Below, piece by piece: positions 1 to 8,305 of a DNA stretch of 64,000 nucleotides. How positions within the stretch are numbered: position 1 is the stretch's first letter; the number at the start of each line of letters is the position of its first letter. Origin of the DNA: Cryobacterium zongtaii (GTDB lineage Bacteria > Actinomycetota > Actinomycetes > Actinomycetales > Microbacteriaceae); the NCBI RefSeq assembly GCF_002909375.1, contig NZ_PPXD01000020.1, positions 1 through 64,000 of the forward strand. The letters run 5' to 3'. A program made the translations under genes and the position numbers. The notes under the pieces were generated by a model. That model saw only the letters and a program-made list of their open reading frames with translations. It did no database searches and was not told the origin of the DNA.

Positions 1-1227
1 GTCGCGCTCGTCGAGGATCGCGCAGGGAACGAGTTCGCCGGCCTCGATGCGCTGCTGCTCGTCCGCGGACGGGAACGCGGGGGCGCTGCGCGCGGACTGA
101 AAGGTGTTGAACAGGTTTTGCATGATGCCCTTGAGCTCCGGCGTCACCCCACCGCGCAGCGGGTGCAGGCCTTGGCTGAGCTTGCCGAACGAGAACGTGG
201 ACTTGGCCTCGAGGATCTCCGCGGTGGGCGCGGCACCGTCCGGGTTCAACACCGCCTGCCACGTCGCCGCCATCTCCCGAATCCGGTCCGCCGGGAAGGT
301 GAACCCGGTCGAGTCGCCCAGGCGAGCGATCGGTCCCGTGCAGGCGGGCCCGGCACCGTCGGTGTCGGTATCGGTATCGGTGTTGGTGTCGCCGGGGCCG
401 GGGGTACGGCCGAATACCGACCCGGTCGCCGATTCCACCAGCTCGGCTTCACCACCGTCCACCAGCGACTGGTCTGCATCGAACCGGCCGTGCACCTTGT
501 AGTCGGCCAGGCCCTTCACGATGTTCTCGGCCGCGTCGATGCCGATCTCCCCGGAGGTCAGTGCTGCGGCCACGAACGGGAACTCGGGCTCGAGGACCGT
601 GCCGCCCAGCATCCGCGGTGCGACCTTCTCACCCAGGCTCACCCGCCGTTTCATCTCCGGCACCGACGTGCCGGTCAGCCCGATCAGCAGATCATTCTGG
701 TGCGACGCCCCCAACCGCCACGCCAACGACTCGGAACCCAGCCCCGTGCGGGACCGGTAACCCACCACAGTCGCCGTGGCCACCCGGGCCGCATCCACCG
801 GCCGACCGGTGCGCTCGACCATCTGCGTCAACGCGACCACCTCCGGGTCACTCAACGCGTTCACATCAATGGAGTCCATCACCGCCATCACCGTCCGCGC
901 CGCATCATCCAGAGCCTGGAGCTTCTGACCGAACGCACCGGTATGCGCGCGCTGCACCCCCAGCAGCTCGGCCGGATCCCGCCACTCGGGCCGCGGCTTA
1001 GACGGGCCCCGACCGGTCTGGCCGGGACGGGACGAGCCCGTCGCGGGGCCGGCCGCAGTGTCGGCTGCAGCGGCGGCCTTCGTGCCGGAGGTGCCGCTCA
1101 GACTGTGGGCATCCAGTGCCGTGAGGGGATCTGGACCGGACAGGCCAGTGTTCCAGTCGTGCAGGTTCGACCCGGTGGGAGTCGTTCCCGTCGGTGCGGT
1201 GGAGCCACTATCCAGCTCGTCGTCCAT
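1..1227 (-). CDS. DUF222 / HNH-endonuclease family protein (13E12-type), 3' end outside window
   Basis: The minus frame is open from an ATG at 1227 to base 1 (409 codons) and runs off the left edge, so the C-terminus is missing. The visible part has a Pro/Thr/Gly-rich N-terminus (about 70 residues) and then a mainly helical DUF222 region that includes the stretches LGASHQNDLL and PEMKRRVSLGEKVAPRML. A Thr-Asp repeat near residue 285 is encoded by repeated GGTATC triplet pairs at about 360-385. In this family DUF222 is normally followed by a C-terminal HNH nuclease motif, which would lie outside the window, so nuclease activity cannot be judged. These proteins are multicopy in Microbacteriaceae and mycobacteria (13E12 repeat family) and their role is unclear. 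Confidence 0.85.
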   Translation of the reverse strand, partial: MDDELDSGSTAPTGTTPTGSNLHDWNTGLSGPDPLTALDAHSLSGTSGTKAAAAADTAAGPATGSSRPGQTGRGPSKPRPEWRDPAELLGVQRAHTGAFGQKLQALDDAARTVMAVMDSIDVNALSDPEVVALTQMVERTGRPVDAARVATATVVGYRSRTGLGSESLAWRLGASHQNDLLIGLTGTSVPEMKRRVSLGEKVAPRMLGGTVLEPEFPFVAAALTSGEIGIDAAENIVKGLADYKVHGRFDADQSLVDGGEAELVESATGSVFGRTPGPGDTNTDTDTDTDGAGPACTGPIARLGDSTGFTFPADRIREMAATWQAVLNPDGAAPTAEILEAKSTFSFGKLSQGLHPLRGGVTPELKGIMQNLFNTFQSARSAPAFPSADEQQRIEAGELVPCAILDERD

Positions 1228-1329
1228 ACCCCCATTCTCTCACGAATCGCACGGATATGCGAGGATACGTCAGTAAATTCCGGAACGGATATCGAAAACA
1301 TTTCCGCACTGCAGAGGATGGCTCGGGGG

Positions 1330-1369
1330 TCTCGACAGGCTCGACTGACGGGACGGGCACGTTGTCGAG
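1330..1369. repeat. Imperfect inverted repeat of the TCTCGACAGGCTCGA type
   Basis: CTCGACA at 1331-1337 is mirrored by TGTCGAG at 1363-1369, with TCGA motifs between. The wording (ggTCTCGACAGGCTCGA) resembles a short dispersed intergenic repeat I know from Microbacteriaceae genomes. It sits between the DUF222 gene start (1227) and the end of the FAD-oxidase gene (1486). A weaker partial copy (TCGACAGGCACGACA) follows near 1410. I see no gene in 1228-1485. Confidence 0.45.
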
Positions 1370-1485
1370 GACGGGTTGCGGGTTCGGATTCGGCATGGTC
1401 ACCACGAAATCGACAGGCACGACAAGCGGGGATAGAACACTCCCGCGCCCGACCAGCGCTCGGACCTCGCGCGCGGGCCGACGCC

Positions 1486-2874
1486 CTAGAGCTTCTTGCC
1501 GGGGTTGAGGATCGAGTGCGGGTCGAAGGCCGCCTTCACCCGCAACTGCAGGTCGCGCAGCACCGGGCCGAGCTCGTCATCGAGGTGCGCCCGCTTGAGC
1601 ACACCGATTCCGTGCTCCCCCGACGCCGACCCGTCGAGCGAGATCGCCAGGTCGATCACCCTGGCGAACGCCGCGTGCGCCTTGTCGATCTCACCGGGCA
1701 CCTCGGGGTCGTAGCCGATCACCGGGTGCAGGTTGCCGTCGCCCACGTGGCCGCCGGTGCTGATGGGCACGTCGAGTTCCCGGGAGATCTCGGCCAGACC
1801 CTGCAGCAGGGCGCCGAGCTGGGAGCGTGGCACCGTGATGTCCTCGTTCAGGCAGCCGCCACGCACGGCCTGCACGGCCGGGTGCAGCAGACGCCGTGCG
1901 CTCATCAGCCGCTCGAGCGACTCGGCATCGTGCGCGATGGTGACCACGCCGGCTCCGGCGGTTCGCAGCACCTCGGCGTAGACCTCGACGTCGTCGTGGG
2001 CCTGGCCGATCTGGTCCGACTGCACAAGCAGCAGCGCGCCGGCCCCGGCAGGCAGAGTCGAGGCCGGATCGAACGCGTTGATCGCGGCGATGCAGGCACC
2101 GTCGAGGAATTCGACAACGCTCGGCCGGCGGTCACCGGCAACGATCGTATTGGCGGCCGCCAGCGCATCCGCGGTGTTGGCGAAGGTCGCCGCCACGCCG
2201 GAGGGGCTGCCGGGTTTGGGCAACAGGCCCACGGTGATCTCGGTGATGATGCCCAGGGTTCCTTCTGAGCCCACCAGCAACGCGGTGAGGTTGTAACCGG
2301 CGACGCCCTTGATGGTGCGCTGCCCGGTGCGCACGATCGACCCGTCGGCGAGCACCACCGTGAGTTGGCGCACGAAGTTGCCGGTGACGCCGTACTTGAC
2401 ACAGAGCATCCCGCCGGCGTTGGTGGCCACATTGCCGCCGATGGTCGAGGCGCGCCACGAGCCCGGGTCCGGCGGGTAGAACAGGTCAACGGCCTCGGCT
2501 GCGCGGGCCAGCGCGATGGTGCGCACGCCGGCCTGCACCGTGGCGGTCTGGTTTGCGGCATCGACGGCCAGGATCTTCTTGAGCCGGGTGGTGCTCAGCA
2601 CGATGGCGCCGTCGATGGCGTTCGCCCCGCCGGCCAGCCCGGTGCGAGCTCCCTGCGGCACGATCGGGATGCGGTGGGCGGCTGCGATGGTGACGACCGC
2701 GGCGACCTCCTCGGTGCTGGCCGGAAAGACCACGGCCAGCGGCTCACCGCTGAAGGTTCCTTCGGACTGGTCCCGACGGTTGCTCTCGGTGCTGGGACCC
2801 GTCACGATCTGCGCGGCGGAGAGCACGGCGGAGAGCTCGGTGACAACTGTGGACGCGACGTGGGTCTCGGTCAT
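1486..2874 (-). CDS. FAD-binding oxidase, GlcD / D-lactate dehydrogenase family
   Basis: The 462-aa protein belongs to the FAD_binding_4 / FAD-oxidase_C family, which oxidises 2-hydroxy acids such as glycolate or D-lactate to 2-oxo acids. The PCMH FAD-binding domain (about residues 40-215) shows PQGARTGLAGGANA, STIGGNVATNAGGMLCVKYG and GSEGTLGIITE. The C-terminal cap (about 250-460) contains GGHVGDGNLHP, SGEHGIGVLKR and the terminal NPGK typical of GlcD-like proteins. Length matches the family. No glcE/glcF partner or Fe-S subunit is adjacent, so it is probably a stand-alone dehydrogenase. The ATG at 2874 is preceded by AGAGG. The substrate cannot be assigned from sequence. Confidence 0.9.
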   Translation of the reverse strand: MTETHVASTVVTELSAVLSAAQIVTGPSTESNRRDQSEGTFSGEPLAVVFPASTEEVAAVVTIAAAHRIPIVPQGARTGLAGGANAIDGAIVLSTTRLKKILAVDAANQTATVQAGVRTIALARAAEAVDLFYPPDPGSWRASTIGGNVATNAGGMLCVKYGVTGNFVRQLTVVLADGSIVRTGQRTIKGVAGYNLTALLVGSEGTLGIITEITVGLLPKPGSPSGVAATFANTADALAAANTIVAGDRRPSVVEFLDGACIAAINAFDPASTLPAGAGALLLVQSDQIGQAHDDVEVYAEVLRTAGAGVVTIAHDAESLERLMSARRLLHPAVQAVRGGCLNEDITVPRSQLGALLQGLAEISRELDVPISTGGHVGDGNLHPVIGYDPEVPGEIDKAHAAFARVIDLAISLDGSASGEHGIGVLKRAHLDDELGPVLRDLQLRVKAAFDPHSILNPGKKL

Positions 2875-2952
2875 GAATACCTCTGCTGGAATCGCACCGT
2901 CGACCGGTGCCTCATCGACGCGCTCACTCGTCAGACCGCGCCCGGGGCCACA

Positions 2953-2974
2953 ATTCTATGCAGGTGATTTCACC
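2953..2974 (-). promoter_or_regulatory. Candidate -10 box with adjoining palindrome upstream of the FAD oxidase
   Basis: On the minus strand a TAGAAT hexamer (2953-2958) lies about 80 nt upstream of the oxidase ATG. Directly upstream of it is the perfect palindrome-like GGTGA-tt-TCACC (2963-2974), in the spacer position of a promoter. No good -35 is seen. A repressor site is possible. The rest of 2875-3099 shows nothing else. Confidence 0.3.
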
Positions 2975-3099
2975 GTGACCCGCGCTTTGGCAAGGCCGGC
3001 CCGGTAATTCTGGGCGTCCATACCGCTTTGCATATCTCACCCTCGCCGCGGGCGCTAGGGGCCTTGTGCGGGCATTGTGACCCGGGGAACCGTGTTCCG

Positions 3100-3837
3100 T
3101 CACACCCCGAGTTCCGCGCGCAGCGCCCAGGCATTCCGCACCGCGTTGCCGTCGCCATCGTTGTTGAAGTAGGCGAACACCTCCCGGCCCTGGGCCGACC
3201 ACTCTCGAATGCGGCCTGCCCACCACCGCAGGTCGGCATCGGAATACGACCCCGCGTAGAGGGAGTCATGCGCAGGGCCGTGCAGCCGGAGATAGACGAA
3301 GGGCGCGGTCGCGCGCAGCACACAGGGCAGCCCCGCCCCGCTCATCACGCAATAGGCGGCTCCGTGCCGCTCCAGCAGGGCGAAGACCTCGTCGTCGAGC
3401 CAGCTCTCGTGCCGAAACTCCACCGCCACCGGGATCCAGCACGGAAGGGAGCCGAGGAAGTAGTCCAGGCGTGCGTCGTCGCGGGTCTGGCCTGGGCCCA
3501 GTTGCACCAGAAGAACGCCGCGCCGATCGCCCAGCTCGTGCCAGCCCGCGCCGATCCGCTCTGCCCAGACCTCCGGCGCGTAGAGCTTTTTCGCGTGGGT
3601 CAGGCCCCGGGGTGCCTTCACCGACATCTGAAAGCCCGGGGGCAACCGTCGGTGCCAGCCCGCGAACACCGTCGTGCGGGGCCACCGGTAGAAGCTCGCA
3701 TTGAGCTCGACGGTGTCGAAGGCCGCCACGTAGTACGCCAACCGCTTCGCTGCGGGCAGGCCGATGGGATAGAGCACGTTCTCCCAGTGGTCGTAGCTCC
3801 AGCCCGAGGTACCGATGTGAATCATCGGTCCGGTCAT
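3100..3837 (-). CDS. DUF72 (YecE-type) TIM-barrel protein
   Basis: This DUF72 protein opens with the family signature IHIGTSGWSYDHWENVLYP. Later landmarks are VELNASFYRWP, FQMSVKAPRGLTH, PVAVEFRHESW, VYLRLHG and VFAYFNNDGDGNAVRNA, in the order usual for the roughly 240-residue family. DUF72 folds as a TIM barrel and its biochemical role is unknown. An upstream in-frame ATG exists at 3888, but conservation begins just after the ATGs at 3837 and 3825. I chose 3837, and neither has a clear Shine-Dalgarno. The gene is divergent from the membrane protein gene that follows. Confidence 0.85.
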   Translation of the reverse strand: MTGPMIHIGTSGWSYDHWENVLYPIGLPAAKRLAYYVAAFDTVELNASFYRWPRTTVFAGWHRRLPPGFQMSVKAPRGLTHAKKLYAPEVWAERIGAGWHELGDRRGVLLVQLGPGQTRDDARLDYFLGSLPCWIPVAVEFRHESWLDDEVFALLERHGAAYCVMSGAGLPCVLRATAPFVYLRLHGPAHDSLYAGSYSDADLRWWAGRIREWSAQGREVFAYFNNDGDGNAVRNAWALRAELGV

Positions 3838-3903
3838 AACACCGGGTCTGTAGTATTTCAAGTCACGGTCCGGCGACATGACCGGCACGTCTACGCAGCG
3901 GGG

Positions 3904-4824
3904 GTGGCACGGATTTCAGGGGATGTTCGACACAGGTCTCGCCCACGCCTGCCACCGGCGCGTTGGGCGACGGGCCACCGCGCCCGGATGATCGTGGCCG
4001 CGATCACCCTCGTACTGGTTGTGGCTGTCGTCCTGGTCGTACGGGCGGTTTCCCTGGCGGCGGCCCAGAGCGAATACGATGCCGCCGCTGCCGCCTTCCA
4101 GAGTGATCAGGCCGCGGCCGCGCGAACCGTCACCGATGGCGAGACCGCGCTCGACGATGCCATCGCCACCCTGGCCGCGAGCGAGGGCAAGGTCTTCACC
4201 GAGCAACCCAGACTCGAGCTGGCCGACGCCATCGATACCGCGACCATGCGCCTGAGCGCGGCCGCCCAGGAGCTCACGTCGGCCGAGAGCACCGCTGCAT
4301 CGTCGGCCGCCTCGACCACCCTCTTCGAGATGGGCGTCGGGGTGCGCGATGACGCCCGCACCCTCTCCGCGTTCGACTTCGGTGCCGCGAACGGCGTCGT
4401 CGGCGTCGCCGAGGACCTCGCCGTGCCGGTGGCGGCCGTCAACGCAGCCATGGCCGAGTGGCAGGCCGAGCAAGACCGGATCCTGCGCGAGAGGTATACC
4501 AACAATGTGCACGCCACGGGCTGGACGCCGGAGCTCGACCAGTGCATCGGCTCCGTGGACGTGACCGCGCACTATCAGGACGTTCCGACCATCGCCGAGC
4601 ACTGGTCGTGCGGCGGCAAGGACTTTCCGGACGACGCCGGCACCGTGATCACCCTCACCGGGGTGCACGCCGGAACCTACCGGGTGGACGGCATCGTGGT
4701 CATGCTCAACGCCGACCGGGACAGCACCGCTGACATTCCGCGGGGCTACGACCTGCTCTACCAGACCTGCCAGAACGGGCAATCCTCAACCATGTCGTTC
4801 ACGGCCCTGACCAAGATCGCCTAG
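3904..4824 (+). CDS. Single-pass membrane protein of unknown function with coiled-coil-like ectodomain
   Basis: I do not recognise this family. A basic N-terminus (HRSRPRLPPARWATGHRAR) is followed by one hydrophobic helix (MIVAAITLVLVVAVVLVV). Next comes about 150 residues rich in Ala, Asp, Gln and Glu that look helical, then a smaller C-terminal region with three cysteines. The topology suggests an extracytoplasmic protein anchored by its N-terminus. The start is uncertain. The GTG at 3904 lies 6 nt after a TACGCA hexamer and gives a sensible basic cytoplasmic tail. The ATG at 3988 begins directly at the membrane helix. The gene is divergent from the DUF72 gene and its layout resembles the membrane protein at 15067-16275. 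Confidence 0.7.
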   Translation: MARISGDVRHRSRPRLPPARWATGHRARMIVAAITLVLVVAVVLVVRAVSLAAAQSEYDAAAAAFQSDQAAAARTVTDGETALDDAIATLAASEGKVFTEQPRLELADAIDTATMRLSAAAQELTSAESTAASSAASTTLFEMGVGVRDDARTLSAFDFGAANGVVGVAEDLAVPVAAVNAAMAEWQAEQDRILRERYTNNVHATGWTPELDQCIGSVDVTAHYQDVPTIAEHWSCGGKDFPDDAGTVITLTGVHAGTYRVDGIVVMLNADRDSTADIPRGYDLLYQTCQNGQSSTMSFTALTKIA

Positions 4825-4846
4825 GCCGGACAGGTATCGGTCGGGC

Positions 4847-5686
4847 TCAGCTGCCCTGTGGAAGCAGGTCGGTGGCGACCATGTCGATGCTGCGTTCCCA
4901 GAGCGCCGTCGCGAGGCCGGCATCCGTCGCCTGATGGTTCGTGGAGTGCACCTTGCGCTTCTCGTAGTACTCGCCCGACTGCCAGTCGACGCCGGCGGCC
5001 GTGCTCGCCAGCCAGACCAGGGTGTCCGCGCCCTTCTCCGGCGTGATGAGCATGCGCTTGAGTGCGGTCTGGTAGACCAGCCGCATGATGCTTGTGGAGT
5101 CGGTGGAGAAGCTCGTGGCGACCACACCCGGGTGGAACGCCGCCGTGACCAGGCCGCGCGAATTGTAGCGCCGGTGCAGTTCGCGGGTGAAGAGGATGTT
5201 GGCGAGCTTCGCATCGCCGTAAGCGTTGTTGGGCGAGTACTTGCGGTCGTTCTCGAGGTCGTCGAGGTCGATTCGACCGAACCGGTTGGCGGTGCTCGAC
5301 GTGTTGATCACCGACGCCCGGCTGGAGAGCAGGCGATCCATCAACAGGGTGGTCAGCAGGAACGGCGCCAGGTGGTTCACCTGGAAGGTCTTCTCGTGGC
5401 CGTCGACGGTGATCTCGCGGTTGCCCATGATGCCGCCGGCGTTGTTGGCGAGCACGTCGATGCGCGGATAGCGCTGCAGGAGTTCGGCGGCCAGGGTGCG
5501 CACCTCGGCGAGCCGGCCGAAGTCGGCGATGAAGTGGTCTGCACCGAGCTCGGCGGCGATGGCCTCGGTCTTCTGCGGCGAGCGCCCGACAATCACGATG
5601 CGCTCACCGGTCGCTGCCAAGGCTCGGGCGGCTGCCGCACCGATGCCGTCGCTGGCGCCGGTGATCACAATGGTTCGGTCGGTCAT
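4847..5686 (-). CDS. Short-chain dehydrogenase/reductase (retinol-dehydrogenase-like SDR)
   Basis: Classical SDR of 279 aa. The NAD(P) site TGASDGIG spans residues 9-16, NNAGG lies near 81-85, the catalytic Ser is in INTSSTAN, and the catalytic Tyr/Lys pair is in AYGDAK. The Ser-Tyr-Lys set is complete, so activity is expected. The region after the active site (FHPGVVATSF) and the C-terminal extension resemble bacterial retinol-dehydrogenase/oxidoreductase-like SDRs, but the substrate is unknown. A GGAAGAG Shine-Dalgarno precedes the ATG. It is convergent with the membrane protein gene (22-nt gap) and divergent from the GntR regulator. Confidence 0.88.
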   Translation of the reverse strand: MTDRTIVITGASDGIGAAAARALAATGERIVIVGRSPQKTEAIAAELGADHFIADFGRLAEVRTLAAELLQRYPRIDVLANNAGGIMGNREITVDGHEKTFQVNHLAPFLLTTLLMDRLLSSRASVINTSSTANRFGRIDLDDLENDRKYSPNNAYGDAKLANILFTRELHRRYNSRGLVTAAFHPGVVATSFSTDSTSIMRLVYQTALKRMLITPEKGADTLVWLASTAAGVDWQSGEYYEKRKVHSTNHQATDAGLATALWERSIDMVATDLLPQGS

Positions 5687-5813
5687 CTGGTGCTCTTCCG
5701 CTCATTTCGGGGCGAGGCATCGTCGACTCACAGTGCCTGAACTCTACTGCGGGCGGCCGGGACGCCGTCAAACGGGCCGCAGCCGAACCGCCGCCGAACC
5801 CTGTTGAGGTTAT

Positions 5814-5847
5814 TGATGCATTTATCAGCCCGGTTTTTCGGTACGAT
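5814..5847 (+). promoter_or_regulatory. Putative GntR operator and -10 of the GntR-MFS operon
   Basis: TGAT-N6-ATCA (5814-5827) is an inverted repeat about 15 nt upstream of a TACGAT hexamer (5842-5847) that lies 6 nt before the regulator ATG. The repeat overlaps the expected -35 area, as expected for an autorepressed GntR gene. The hexamer spacing suggests a leaderless transcript; the AAGGA abutting the ATG is too close to serve as a Shine-Dalgarno. Confidence 0.4.
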
Positions 5848-5853
5848 GAAGGA

Positions 5854-6519
5854 ATGCAGTTATCGGCACGCTCCCACCCGGCCGGCTCCTCGGCCGTGGA
5901 CCGCGCGTACACCCACGTGGCCGAGGCGATCATCTCCGGCGAGCTCGCGGCGAGCGCCCTGATCACCGAGGGTGATGTCGCTGCCTCCCTCGGACTCAGC
6001 CGCACCCCGGTCCGGGAGGCCTTTCTCGCACTGGAGTCGGCTGGCCTGCTGCGGCTCTTCCCCAAGAAGGGCGCCATCGTCACCGCGGCCGACGACACCG
6101 AGACCGCCGAGCTCCTGCAGGTGCGCATCCTGCTCGAGACCAAGGCCGTGCAGGTCCTCGGCGAGCGCCCCAGCCAGATCGACGCCGTCGAGGCCGAGTT
6201 GACTGCCCTGATCCAGACACAAACGGATGCCGCCGCCGCCGGCGACCTCCTGGCCTACGCCCGCGCCGATCACCGCTTCCACGCGCGGATCGTCGACGAG
6301 ACCCACAACAGTGTCATCGACGGGATCTACGCCCGCCTCGGCCCCCGGCTCGAACGCCTGGTGCACAGGGTGGCCGCCCGTGACCCCGACAGCATCGACA
6401 GGCTCATCGCGGAACACCGCCTCCTGGCCGAGCACCTACGGGCAGGCGACACCGTCGCCTACGACCAGGCGCTGCGGGCCCACCTGGAATCCGGGCACCG
6501 CCTGCCCCGGATGCTCTAG
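5854..6519 (+). CDS. GntR-family transcriptional regulator (FadR/FCD subfamily)
   Basis: The 221-aa protein has an N-terminal winged HTH (about residues 15-75) with the GntR signature DVAASLGLSRTPVREAFLALESAGLLRLFPKKGAIV. The C-terminal all-helical FCD ligand-binding domain (about 88-210) carries the metal-type residues D and H in ADHRFHARIVDETHN and a His in EHRLLAEHLRAGD. FCD regulators usually sense organic acids or sugar acids. It sits 15 nt upstream of an MFS transporter gene on the same strand, so it probably regulates that transporter and itself through the inverted repeat at 5814-5827. The ATG at 5854 follows a -10-like TACGAT by 6 nt. Confidence 0.9.
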   Translation: MQLSARSHPAGSSAVDRAYTHVAEAIISGELAASALITEGDVAASLGLSRTPVREAFLALESAGLLRLFPKKGAIVTAADDTETAELLQVRILLETKAVQVLGERPSQIDAVEAELTALIQTQTDAAAAGDLLAYARADHRFHARIVDETHNSVIDGIYARLGPRLERLVHRVAARDPDSIDRLIAEHRLLAEHLRAGDTVAYDQALRAHLESGHRLPRML

Positions 6520-6534
6520 CAACCAGAAAGAACC

Positions 6535-7737
6535 ATGACCAGCCGCCGCACTCCCCGCTCTACTCCCCCGTGGCACCTCGCCGCACCCGCCCTGTTCGTC
6601 ATGGCCTGGGGCGGAAACCACTTCACCCCGCTCCTGCACATGTACGAGACCCTCGGCAACTACTCCACGGTGACCGCCGATCTGTTCCTCGGCTTCTACG
6701 TCGTCGGCCTGGTTCCCGGTCTCCTGCTGGCCGGGGCTCTCTCCGACCGCCACGGACGCAAGCCCCTCATGGTCGCCGGGGTCCTCGCCGGCATCACCGC
6801 GAGCATCCTGCTGGGGCTCGGGTTCTCCAGCGAGGTCGTCATCTGCCTGGGCCGGTTCCTCGCCGGCCTGAGCGTGGGCGTGGCAATGTCGGTCGGCACC
6901 GCGTGGATCAAGGAACTCTCGAGCGCCCCGTTCGACCTCGTGGCCCGACCGACCGCCGGCGCCCGGCGTCCCGCGCTCACCCTGACCGTCGGCTTCGGCC
7001 TGGGCGCCGGGGTGTCCGGCCTCCTGGCACAGTGGGGCCCGATGCCGACGCTGCTCCCCTACGTCGTGCATGTCGTGCTGAGCCTGCTGATCCTGCCCCG
7101 CCTGCTGCGCACCCCGGAGACCGTGCCGCGCAGCCGGGCACACGGGTCGCTGTGGCTCGACCTGCAGGTGCCGCTGGCCGGCCACCGCCGCTTCCTGCGG
7201 GTGGTGCTGCCGACGGCGCCGTGGGTGTTCGGCGCCGCCGGCATCGCCTACGCCATGATGCCCAAGCTCGTGGAGTCGCAGCTCGGCGAGCTCAACCTGG
7301 CCTTCGCCACCCTCCTGACCGTGGTCACCCTGGGCACCGGAGCCCTGGTGCAGCCTCAGGTCTCCAGGCTCAACTCGATCACCAACGGCCGGGCTCTCCT
7401 GGTGGGCATGGGCCTCATGCTCACGGGCACCCTCAGTGCCGTGGGAACAGCAGTCACCCTCTCCCCGCTACTTGCGCTGATCACGGGCATCGTGCTGGGC
7501 GCGGCCTACGGCATCACGGTCGTCGCCGGCCTCGTCGAGATCCAGCGGATCTCCACCGCCACCGACCTGGCCGGCATCACCGGCGTCTACTACAGCCTCA
7601 CCTACCTGGGCTTCCTGCTCCCGGTGGCCTTCGCCAGCCTGACCGAGTTCGCGAACTACCCGACCATGCTCTGGCTGCTCGCCGCCGCGTGCGCCGGCTG
7701 CCTGGCGCTGACCGCGGTGGGACTGCGCCGCGCGTAA
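6535..7737 (+). CDS. Major facilitator superfamily transporter
   Basis: The 400-aa protein has about twelve hydrophobic segments and the MFS loop 2-3 motif GALSDRHGRKPLMVAG near residue 70, which is strongly diagnostic. FLAGLSVGVAMSVGTAWIKEL is a typical TM4-5 stretch. It is the second gene of an operon with the GntR/FCD regulator (15-nt gap, AGAAAG before the ATG). The substrate is unknown; by analogy with FCD-linked transporters it may be a small organic molecule or drug. Length and topology are normal for the family. It ends 28 nt before the convergent holin-family gene. Confidence 0.9.
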   Translation: MTSRRTPRSTPPWHLAAPALFVMAWGGNHFTPLLHMYETLGNYSTVTADLFLGFYVVGLVPGLLLAGALSDRHGRKPLMVAGVLAGITASILLGLGFSSEVVICLGRFLAGLSVGVAMSVGTAWIKELSSAPFDLVARPTAGARRPALTLTVGFGLGAGVSGLLAQWGPMPTLLPYVVHVVLSLLILPRLLRTPETVPRSRAHGSLWLDLQVPLAGHRRFLRVVLPTAPWVFGAAGIAYAMMPKLVESQLGELNLAFATLLTVVTLGTGALVQPQVSRLNSITNGRALLVGMGLMLTGTLSAVGTAVTLSPLLALITGIVLGAAYGITVVAGLVEIQRISTATDLAGITGVYYSLTYLGFLLPVAFASLTEFANYPTMLWLLAAACAGCLALTAVGLRRA

Positions 7738-7764
7738 CCGGTGAGCGCCGGCTTCAGGATGCTG

Positions 7765-8169
7765 TCAGGGCGTCGGGCGCGCGGTCGTGCCTCGCTTGTC
7801 CTTCGCCTCACGCAGGAACACCAGCGGAAGCAGGAGAGTCGCCACGGCCGTGATCAGCCAGACCACCAGCGCGGCCAGGATCCAGGTCTGCCAGCCCTCG
7901 ATGGTGAGGCCGCCCGGGAACAGCGAGGCGATCCACAGCGCGACGAACGTCGACAGCAGGCCGATGCCGCCCAGGAACGCCGGCGCTCCCCGCGCGACGA
8001 CCTTGGCCAGGAATGGCGAGAGCACGCTTTGGGTCACCGCGAACACGACCACCGCGGTCACGAATCCGCTCGGGGTGACGGTGAGGTCGGGCAGCACCAG
8101 GGACGCCACCCACAGGCCCAGGGCCGCCGAAAGCAGAAAGACCAGCGCGCGCAGCAGGATGCGAATCAT
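7765..8169 (-). CDS. Small membrane protein, phage-holin-family (superfamily IV) type
   Basis: The 134-aa protein has four hydrophobic segments (about residues 4-28, 33-57, 65-90 and 95-120) and a short basic tail. The pattern LLSAALGLWVASLVLPDL and PFLAKVVARGAPAFLGGIGLL fits the widespread 4-TM phage holin family protein of actinobacteria. These are chromosomal membrane proteins and the name does not imply a prophage; no phage genes are nearby. The ATG at 8169 is chosen because a TACCAT hexamer ends exactly 6 nt upstream (leaderless). The frame is open further upstream, but that part looks non-coding. Confidence 0.75.
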   Translation of the reverse strand: MIRILLRALVFLLSAALGLWVASLVLPDLTVTPSGFVTAVVVFAVTQSVLSPFLAKVVARGAPAFLGGIGLLSTFVALWIASLFPGGLTIEGWQTWILAALVVWLITAVATLLLPLVFLREAKDKRGTTARPTP

Positions 8170-8256
8170 GCCGCGATGGTAGCGCCGCCACGGGTCCGCG
8201 TCATCCCCGGCCGCCCTGTGGCTGCTCCACCCGCTGTGGGAGGCTCCGCACCGCGA

Positions 8257-8284
8257 GACGGCCGGCCCGTCGGGGCCGGCCGTC
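8257..8284 (-). terminator. Strong GC hairpin downstream of the carbohydrate-binding lipoprotein gene
   Basis: A 12-bp perfect stem (GACGGCCGGCCC / GGGCCGGCCGTC) with loop GTCG lies 21 nt after the lipoprotein gene stop (8306, minus strand). There is no T-run, which is common for actinobacterial terminators. Confidence 0.6.
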
Positions 8285-8305
8285 GCACTGCGGTGAGAGT
8301 CTCGG

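Noticed and set aside
118..2268. Long plus-strand open frame (716 codons) over the DUF222 and FAD-oxidase genes
   Set aside because: Its translation is Arg/His/Gly-rich low-complexity sequence without any domain, and it lies antisense to two well-supported genes; it is an effect of high GC content.
7765..8169. Holin-family gene as evidence of a prophage
   Set aside because: No integrase, capsid, terminase or lysin genes nearby; this small 4-TM family is a common chromosomal gene.
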